From: Pseudomonadota bacterium
Lineage (GTDB): Bacteria > Pseudomonadota > Alphaproteobacteria > Rhodospirillales > Casp-alpha2
Length of the DNA stretch: 9,685 nucleotides
NCBI GenBank assembly: GCA_022563215.1
Contig: JADFNT010000039.1
Span: 1 to 9,685 of the forward strand
Direction: 5' to 3'
Shown here piece after piece: positions 5,460 through 9,685 of the stretch (within the stretch, counting starts at the first letter, position 1; each line of letters opens with the position of its first letter). The translations under genes were made by a program, and so were the position numbers. The notes beneath the pieces are model-generated. The model was given only the letters and a program-made list of their open reading frames with translations. It made no database searches and was not told where the DNA came from.

Positions 5460-6241
5460 GATCTTTAGACATTGCAGCGACAGGAATGCTGGCGCAGCAA
5501 AGGAACGTGGAGGTGGTGGCGAATAACCTGGCCAACATGAACACCACCGCATACATGCGCAGGCGCACGGAATTCCACGATTTGATCTATCAGGATCTGA
5601 GGCGCGTCGGCACCACGTCGTCGGATGCCGGCACCGTGATCCCGTCGGGCGCGCAACTGGGGCTCGGCGTCAAGTTGGCGGCGGTCTACCGCATCCATGA
5701 GCAGGGCAACCTGGAAGCCACCGACAACACCTTCGACATGGCCATCCAGGGCAAGGGCTTCTTCCAGATCACCCTGCCCACCGGCGGAACCGCCTACACC
5801 CGGGACGGAACCTTCCAGTTGGACGCCAACGGCCAAATCGTCACCCACGACGGTTTCACCTTGGAGCCCGGAATCACGGTTCCCAACAACGCCGTTGACG
5901 TGACCATCAACCAATCCGGCGAAGTGCTGGTCAAAATCGAAGGTCAGGTCGCGTTCTCCAACGCCGGGCAGATACAGCTCGCCAACTTCGCCAACGAAGC
6001 CGGCCTGCAGGCCGAAGGCAACAACCTGTTAACGGAGACACCGGCATCGGGCTCGGCGATCACCGGCAACCCGGGATCCGTTGGCTTCGGTTCGATCCTC
6101 CAGGGATTCCTGGAGACCTCAAACGTCAACGCGGTCGAGGAAATTTCCAATCTGATCTCGGCCCAGCGCGCCTATGAAATGAATTCGAAGGTCATTCAGA
6201 CCTCCGATGAAATGATGGGTACCCTAACGGCGCTCCGTTAA
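5456..6241 (+). CDS. flgG: Flagellar distal rod protein FlgG
   Basis: FlgG forms the distal rod passing through the P and L rings. The 261-residue length is typical. The N-terminus MRSLDIAATGMLAQQRNVEV is followed by VANNLANMNTTAYMRRR (21-37), the rod signature. The core contains EATDNTFDMAIQGKGFFQI (87-105) and TAYTRDGTFQLDANG. The C-terminal helix (about 215-261) carries FLETSNVNAVEEISNLISAQ and AYEMNSKVIQTSDEMM. AGGA lies 8 nt before the ATG, inside the small upstream ORF. It is followed by flgA after 11 bp. Confidence 0.97.
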   Translation: MRSLDIAATGMLAQQRNVEVVANNLANMNTTAYMRRRTEFHDLIYQDLRRVGTTSSDAGTVIPSGAQLGLGVKLAAVYRIHEQGNLEATDNTFDMAIQGKGFFQITLPTGGTAYTRDGTFQLDANGQIVTHDGFTLEPGITVPNNAVDVTINQSGEVLVKIEGQVAFSNAGQIQLANFANEAGLQAEGNNLLTETPASGSAITGNPGSVGFGSILQGFLETSNVNAVEEISNLISAQRAYEMNSKVIQTSDEMMGTLTALR

Positions 6242-6252
6242 GGAGAGGTGAG

Positions 6253-7239
6253 ATGAAAAAGCTCGTTTTTGCCCTGCTGGCAGTGGTTTTACTGCTGCCG
6301 GCTGTTTCGGCGGCAGGCGGAAAATCCGCCGCCTTGTCCCGATCCGCGGACCAATCCAAGGTAGTTTTGCGCGAGTCCGTCCGCGTCAAAAGCAAACTGG
6401 TGCGTCTCGGCGATCTGTTTTCCGCAACCGGGGAAAAGGCGGACATCGCCGTGGCTTATGCCCCGGTCCCGGGGAAACGGGCGATTTTCGACTCCCGCTG
6501 GCTGTACCGGGTGGCCCGGGCTTACGGTTTGGACTGGCGGCCCCTGGGGCTTCAGGACCAGATCGTGGTCGAGCGGGAAAGCCAGATGATTACCCGCGAG
6601 GAAATCGAAGACCACATCCGGGCCGCGCTGATCGACCGCGGGGCCGATCCCAACACGAAGGTGGAACTAAGCAACCGGATGATGCGCCTTTACGTGGCCA
6701 GCGACGTCGCGGCAAGCGTTGGCGTTGAAGATGTTTCCTACGAACCCCGGACCGGGCGTTTTACGGCCATCCTGGTCGCCCCGGCAGGCGATCCCGGGGC
6801 GACGCGGACGCGGGTGACGGGACGTCTTCATAGGGAAATCGATGTGCCGGTGCCGGCCAGGCGGATTCTGGCCAACGAAGTGATTACCGAACGCGACATC
6901 AACTGGGTGAAAATTCGCCAAAACCGGCTGCCCCGGGGAGTTATCGTCGATATCAACGAATTGATCGGAAAGTCCCCTAAACGGTGGCTTAGGGCGGGCA
7001 TTCCGGTTCGGGTCGCCAACGTTCAACCGCCGATTTTGGTTCCCAAGGGGTCGTTGGTGACGATCTACCTCAAGGTCCCGAGGATGATGCTCACGGCCCA
7101 AGGCAAGGCCCTGGAAAACGGCAGCGACGGAGACGTTATCCGGATTAACAACACCCAAACCAACAAGGTCATCGAAGCCGAAGTTACGGGCGTCGCCAAA
7201 GTCGCCGTCCTGCCTCCCGGCAAAATAATAATGAATTAA
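6253..7239 (+). CDS. flgA: Flagellar P-ring assembly chaperone FlgA
   Basis: FlgA is a periplasmic chaperone that helps FlgI subunits polymerise into the P ring around the rod. The 328-residue protein has a Sec signal peptide (residues 1-20, MKKLVFALLAVVLLLPAVSA, cleavage likely before AGG). A variable N-terminal part (about 35-185) follows. The C-terminal SAF/ChapFlgA region (about 190-328) contains RRILANEVITERDINWVKI, the LPRG turn, ELIGKSPKRWLRAGIPVR and a final strand ending VAVLPPGKIIMN. It is longer than enterobacterial FlgA (about 220) because of the extra N-terminal domain, as is common in alphaproteobacteria. AGGAG lies 7 nt upstream. The P-ring subunit gene flgI is not in this window. 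Confidence 0.93.
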   Translation: MKKLVFALLAVVLLLPAVSAAGGKSAALSRSADQSKVVLRESVRVKSKLVRLGDLFSATGEKADIAVAYAPVPGKRAIFDSRWLYRVARAYGLDWRPLGLQDQIVVERESQMITREEIEDHIRAALIDRGADPNTKVELSNRMMRLYVASDVAASVGVEDVSYEPRTGRFTAILVAPAGDPGATRTRVTGRLHREIDVPVPARRILANEVITERDINWVKIRQNRLPRGVIVDINELIGKSPKRWLRAGIPVRVANVQPPILVPKGSLVTIYLKVPRMMLTAQGKALENGSDGDVIRINNTQTNKVIEAEVTGVAKVAVLPPGKIIMN

Positions 7240-7270
7240 GTCGCCCCCATAAGCGGCCAATAAGGAGAAG

Positions 7271-8038
7271 ATGAAGATGAGGCCCAAGATCGGACAAACC
7301 ATGCTGCGCTTGACCGCCTTTGGCTTGGTGGCGGTGTCGGTGACCGGGTGCAATGTGCTGACCCGGCTTTCGGAAATCGGCGACGGCCCGGAACTGACGA
7401 AAATCGTCAACCCGGTGGCGCGGCCGGACTACCGGCCGGTGAGCCTGCCGATGCCGACACCCCAAATTGCCGAAGACAACCCCAATTCCCTTTGGCGGGC
7501 CGGTGCCAAGGCCTTTTTCAAGGACCACCGGGCCAAGGAAATCGGCGATGTGGTGACGGTTAAGCTTAACCTTTCCGACAGCGCCAAGCTTGAAAACAAG
7601 ACCGAGCGGGAACGCGACGACAGCGAGGACACCAATGTAACCACCCTTTTCGGCCTCGAAGCCGAATTTGCCAAGGTGCTGCCGCAAGCGGTCAATCCCG
7701 CTTCGCTGCTTAGCTTCGACAACAAGCATGAAACCAAGGGCGACGGTCAAATCGACCGGAGTGAGACCATCAGCCTGACTTTCGCCGCCGTGGTCACGCA
7801 AATTCTTCCCAATGGTTCGCTGGTCATCATCGGGCGCCAGGAAATCCGGGTCAACTCGGAGCTGCGCGAGCTTATGGTTACCGGCGTCGTCCGTCCCTCG
7901 GACATTGATTCCGACAACACCATTTCGCACGAAAAAATTGCCGAAATGCGCGTCGCCTACGGCGGCAGCGGCACCCTCAGCCAGTTGCAGCAACCCCGCT
8001 GGGGCACGCAAATCTGGGATATTATTTTCCCGTTCTAG
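7271..8038 (+). CDS. flgH: Flagellar L-ring lipoprotein FlgH
   Basis: FlgH subunits form the outer-membrane L ring bushing. The 255-residue protein has a lipoprotein signal: a basic start, a hydrophobic core and a VTGC lipobox with Cys27 as the lipidated residue. The mature part contains SLWRAGAKAFFKDHRAKEIG and DVVTVKL (about 76-100), QILPNGSLVIIGRQEIRVN, RELMVTGVVRPSDI and the family-typical C-terminal WDIIFPF. GGAG at 7264-7267 is 3 nt from this ATG and 9 nt from the ATG at 7277, so the start may be two codons later. It is the last gene of the flgF operon, 31 bp after flgA, and is followed by a strong terminator. Confidence 0.96.
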   Translation: MKMRPKIGQTMLRLTAFGLVAVSVTGCNVLTRLSEIGDGPELTKIVNPVARPDYRPVSLPMPTPQIAEDNPNSLWRAGAKAFFKDHRAKEIGDVVTVKLNLSDSAKLENKTERERDDSEDTNVTTLFGLEAEFAKVLPQAVNPASLLSFDNKHETKGDGQIDRSETISLTFAAVVTQILPNGSLVIIGRQEIRVNSELRELMVTGVVRPSDIDSDNTISHEKIAEMRVAYGGSGTLSQLQQPRWGTQIWDIIFPF

Positions 8039-8070
8039 GTTCGGCTTAACTTGAACCTGGCAACTTTAAA

Positions 8071-8101
8071 GGCCGGTGCTTACGCACCGGCCTCTTTTTT
8101 T
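8071..8101 (+). terminator. Intrinsic terminator after flgH
   Basis: The stem GGCCGGTGC (8071-8079) / GCACCGGCC (8084-8092) is a perfect 9 bp with loop TTAC, followed by a run of T interrupted by one C (8093-8101). The preceding AAA can extend the stem. It ends the flgF-flgH transcript 33 bp after the flgH stop. On the opposite strand only a short T run follows, so it would act weakly, if at all, on the convergent dksA transcript. Confidence 0.93.
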
Positions 8102-8132
8102 GCGCCCGATGGAATGAAGCACGAAGAAAAGG

Positions 8133-8549
8133 TTATTCGTCGCGATGGGTTTTTTCCATCCGCTCGTGACGTTCCTGGGCCTCGACGGACAGGGTGGCAA
8201 TGGGCCGGGCTTCCAGTCTGGAAAGGGTGATAGGTTCGCTTGTCTCCAGGCAGTAGCCGTAGGACCCTTTTTCGATTCTTTCCAGGGCCTCATCAATTTT
8301 GACAATCAGCTTGCGGGCGCGATCACGGGTCCTGAGCTCCAGTGACCTGTCTGTTTCGATCGACGCCCTGTCGGCAATATCGGGCTCCAAGTTGCCGCCT
8401 TCTTGAAGATGTTGGAGGGTATCGTTGGATTCACTTAGGAGTTCATCTCTCCAAACCAAAAGTTTCTGCCGGAAATATTCCCGCATCTGGTTATTCATAA
8501 AAGATTCTTTTTTGGTCGGTTTGTAGTCCGGCGGCAGGGTGATGTTCAT
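8133..8549 (-). CDS. dksA: DksA-type RNA polymerase-binding regulator
   Basis: DksA-family proteins enter the RNA polymerase secondary channel and, with ppGpp, adjust promoters during stringent response. The 138-residue length is close to E. coli DksA (151). The coiled coil covers about 20-95 with the tip motif DxxDxA as DIADRA (57-62). The C-terminal globular part is YGYCLETSEPITLSRLEARP, ending in RHERMEKTHRDE. Of the four zinc-finger cysteines only the first (Cys100) remains, as is usual for the alphaproteobacterial type. The ATG at 8549 is preferred over a longer frame from 8630, because the family begins near MNITLPPDY and the promoter lies within the longer version. GGGAG and GAAGG precede the ATG. 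It is transcribed toward flgH, from its own promoter. Confidence 0.92.
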   Translation of the reverse strand: MNITLPPDYKPTKKESFMNNQMREYFRQKLLVWRDELLSESNDTLQHLQEGGNLEPDIADRASIETDRSLELRTRDRARKLIVKIDEALERIEKGSYGYCLETSEPITLSRLEARPIATLSVEAQERHERMEKTHRDE

Positions 8550-8588
8550 CCTTCTTGGACTCCCAGATCGTTTTTTTTTCGAGGCCGG

Positions 8589-8617
8589 AATATAGGAGGG
8601 GTAGACGCGTACGGCAA
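8589..8617 (-). promoter_or_regulatory. Sigma-70-like promoter of dksA
   Basis: On the minus strand a -35 TTGCCG (8617-8612) is followed after exactly 17 bp by -10 TATATT (8594-8589). Transcription would start near 8582, giving a leader of about 33 nt that includes a run of nine A (8579-8571). The position supports the ATG at 8549 as the start of dksA. Confidence 0.6.
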
Positions 8618-8690
8618 GAGCCAATTTCACCCAGAAGAAATCAACTAGAGCATTGAAAACACTAATATAATTGAAAAAAGACGAGTCGGG

Positions 8691-9140
8691 CTAAAAACCC
8701 CCCTTCGGATCACGGGTCAGTTTGGCGACTTCGACCTCGGCCCTGAGTTCGATTTCGTCGATAATTTCATTGAGTCTGGGATCGTCACTATCCTGGCGTT
8801 TTTGCCGCAACTTCTGAGCCAGTTCCGTTAGCCGGTCCTTGGAAATGGCCCCGGTCAGTATGGCCAACCTAAGTTCGTCGAGATGATCAAGAAGTTCATC
8901 GCCGTACTGCTTCAACAATCCCCGGGACCGTCCGTCGGTTGCATCGGGAACCTCCTGGACCGCGAGTATGGATTCCACCCCCCCGACCGGCGCCGTTCCC
9001 TCAACGGCCTGGGGACTGTCAACCGTACTGACCCCAGCCGTGCCGCGGACGCGTTCGGCGAATTCGCCCGCTTTCGCCACCGACTTTTTCTTTTTCGTCG
9101 AGGCGGCCTGTTTTGAGGAACCGACCTTGGAGATTCTCAT
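8691..9140 (-). CDS. fliX: Flagellar assembly regulator FliX
   Basis: FliX of Caulobacter links assembly of the early basal body to activity of FlbD, the sigma-54 activator of later flagellar genes. The 149-residue length is typical. The basic, Lys/Ser-rich N-terminus is followed by GGVESILAVQEVPDATD (53-69), the family core, then a helical region LLDHLDELRLAILTGAIS, and the conserved end DDPRLNEIIDEIELRAEVEVAKL (119-141). The ATG at 9140 (MRIS) fits the family start, although no clear ribosome site precedes it; a frame from a TTG at 9242 would add 34 unconserved residues. It lies 141 bp upstream of dksA in the same direction. It fits the sigma-54 promoter seen before flgF. No clear promoter for fliX was recognised in 9141-9300. 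Confidence 0.9.
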   Translation of the reverse strand: MRISKVGSSKQAASTKKKKSVAKAGEFAERVRGTAGVSTVDSPQAVEGTAPVGGVESILAVQEVPDATDGRSRGLLKQYGDELLDHLDELRLAILTGAISKDRLTELAQKLRQKRQDSDDPRLNEIIDEIELRAEVEVAKLTRDPKGGF

Positions 9141-9191
9141 TTGAAAACTACTGGTTATTGGACCCAAGCCGGCGGCATCTAAAAATCCTAT

Positions 9192-9207
9192 GGCCACCCA
9201 CGTGGCC
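9192..9207. repeat. Inverted repeat upstream of fliX
   Basis: GGCCAC (9192-9197) and GTGGCC (9202-9207) are complementary around a 4-nt centre, about 52 bp upstream of the fliX start. It could be a regulator site or a hairpin in the fliX leader; no protein can be named. A second, separate hairpin-like pair, CCCTCC/GGAGGG, lies at 9282-9298. Confidence 0.45.
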
Positions 9208-9319
9208 CTCCGAAGGGCGACGTCACTCCTGATTCTGCCCAAACACGTATCGGAAAGCCAGAAATTACTTATCCACGACCGCCCTCCTGACGGGAGGGAA
9301 GCCCCAGACGCCCCCTAAA

Positions 9320-9340
9320 TGCAAATGATAATCATTCGCA
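9320..9340. promoter_or_regulatory. Fur-type operator 1
   Basis: The core AATGATAATCATT (9324-9336) is near-palindromic and the site matches the classical 19-bp Fur box at 15 of 19 positions (9321-9339). It lies just upstream of the -35 of the iron-binding-protein promoter. Fur or an alphaproteobacterial Fur-family repressor would be expected to act here under iron sufficiency. Confidence 0.8.
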
Positions 9341-9348
9341 ATTAGTCC

Positions 9349-9377
9349 TTGCCTTTCCTTGAAACGCCAAATATAAC
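9349..9377 (+). promoter_or_regulatory. Sigma-70-like promoter of the iron-binding protein gene
   Basis: -35 TTGCCT (9349-9354) is followed by 17 bp and -10 TATAAC (9372-9377). Transcription would start near 9384. The promoter is bracketed by two Fur-type palindromes, which supports its identity. Confidence 0.6.
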
Positions 9378-9393
9378 AAACTCAGAAAGTTGT

Positions 9394-9408
9394 TGCGAAT
9401 AATTCGCA
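9394..9408. promoter_or_regulatory. Fur-type operator 2 (7-1-7 palindrome)
   Basis: TGCGAAT-A-ATTCGCA is a perfect 7-1-7 palindrome with the layout of the Fur consensus TGATAAT-N-ATTATCA. It shares its right half ATTCGCA with the end of operator 1. It overlaps the expected +10 to +24 region, so a bound repressor would block RNA polymerase. Confidence 0.65.
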
Positions 9409-9437
9409 TTTGCAAGTTAGAAAAGTTAGGAAGTGCT

Positions 9438-9685
9438 TTGCATCGTAATTTACTGATTTTATTGATCCTTTCTCTCCTGGGCATGACCGGCGTTGCGGTG
9501 ACGAGTGGCGCTGCCCCCCAGGAGGTCAACCTCTATTCCTACCGCCAACCGTTTCTCATCAAACCCATGCTCGACGAATTCACCCGCCGGACTGGCATCA
9601 CGGTCAACATGGTCTACGCCAAGAAGGGCATGCTGGAGAAGATCAAGGCGGCTGGCGACAACACCCCCGCCGACGCTATTTTAAC
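9438..9685 (+). CDS. Periplasmic Fe(3+)-binding protein of an ABC transporter, 5' part
   Basis: The N-terminal 82 residues of a periplasmic substrate-binding protein of the FutA/IdiA/FbpA type are present; the rest lies beyond the window. The proposed start is TTG at 9438, with AGGAAG 4-6 nt upstream. It opens a signal peptide (HRNLLILLILSLLGMTGVAV, cleavage probably after SGAA). The mature start EVNLYSYRQPFLIKPMLDEF, then TGITVNMVYAKKGMLEKIK and NTPADA, is characteristic of this family, in which Tyr residues help bind ferric iron. Two Fur-type operators and a promoter directly precede it, in keeping with iron-limited expression. Permease and ATPase genes would be expected nearby but are not visible. 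The start codon is the least certain part. Confidence 0.85.
   Translation, partial: MHRNLLILLILSLLGMTGVAVTSGAAPQEVNLYSYRQPFLIKPMLDEFTRRTGITVNMVYAKKGMLEKIKAAGDNTPADAIL

Noticed and set aside
6667..7410. Minus-strand open frame opposite flgA and the flgH start
   Set aside because: Fully antisense to conserved flgA; no ribosome site or family signature.
7184..8011. Long minus-strand open frame opposite flgH
   Set aside because: It is the complement of a clearly identified flgH with lipobox and family C-terminus; the His/Gly-rich composition is a shadow effect.
8550..8630. N-terminal extension of dksA from 8630
   Set aside because: The extra residues are not family-like and would be encoded across the predicted dksA promoter and the A9 leader tract.
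8673..8696. Possible terminator after fliX (T-rich stretch on the minus strand)
   Set aside because: The candidate stem GAC-TC-GTC is too short to form a stable hairpin before the T run.
9141..9242. Upstream extension of fliX from a TTG at 9242
   Set aside because: FliX proteins begin near the MRIS start at 9140, and the extra residues show no conserved pattern.

Overview
The window is most of an alphaproteobacterial flagellar locus, with unrelated material at both ends. The organism is probably a Rhodospirillales-type alphaproteobacterium. The grounds are the fliL-fliM-DUF6468-motE-cheY gene order, a FliX regulator, a cysteine-poor DksA, a CheY with the SDWNMEPMTG signature, a CtrA-like site and a sigma-54 flagellar promoter. 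No tRNA, rRNA, CRISPR array or transposase is visible.

Layout. (1) From 1 to about 649 on the plus strand lies the 3' part of a repetitive, phage-tail-collar-like surface or fibre protein. It runs directly into the 3' end of a cheY-type gene, which has lost its last alpha helix and conserved Lys; the frame then stays open antisense to cheY and motE up to 1273. This is a sharp junction: a real insertion or rearrangement, or an assembly chimera. (2) From 4181 down to 641 on the minus strand lies a flagellar operon: fliL (stator-associated membrane protein), fliM (C-ring switch), a DUF6468 membrane protein, motE (MgtE-N/FlbB-like motor protein) and the truncated cheY. (3) The region 4182-4590 is a divergent control region. 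It holds a CtrA-like box near fliL. Facing flgF it holds three CCGGGCAA repeats, a consensus IHF site and a near-perfect sigma-54 -24/-12 promoter. (4) From 4591 to 8038 on the plus strand lies flgF, a possible 19-codon coupled ORF, flgG, flgA and flgH, ending in a strong intrinsic terminator at 8071-8101. These encode rod proteins, the P-ring chaperone and the L-ring lipoprotein. (5) On the minus strand are dksA with its own sigma-70-like promoter, and fliX, known in Caulobacter as the partner of the sigma-54 activator FlbD. (6) From 9320 to 9685 on the plus strand, two Fur-type operators flank a sigma-70-like promoter ahead of a periplasmic iron-binding protein gene of the FutA/IdiA type, cut by the window end.

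How it fits together: FliX and the sigma-54 promoter of flgF suggest Caulobacter-like checkpoint control, in which an assembled basal-body intermediate allows FlbD-dependent expression of the rod and ring operon. The divergent fliL operon would be an earlier, CtrA-type class. The most unusual points are the cheY junction, the acidic duplicated N-terminus of FliM with its hexanucleotide repeat, the coupled small ORF before flgG, and the iron-regulated gene where flgI might be expected beside fliX.
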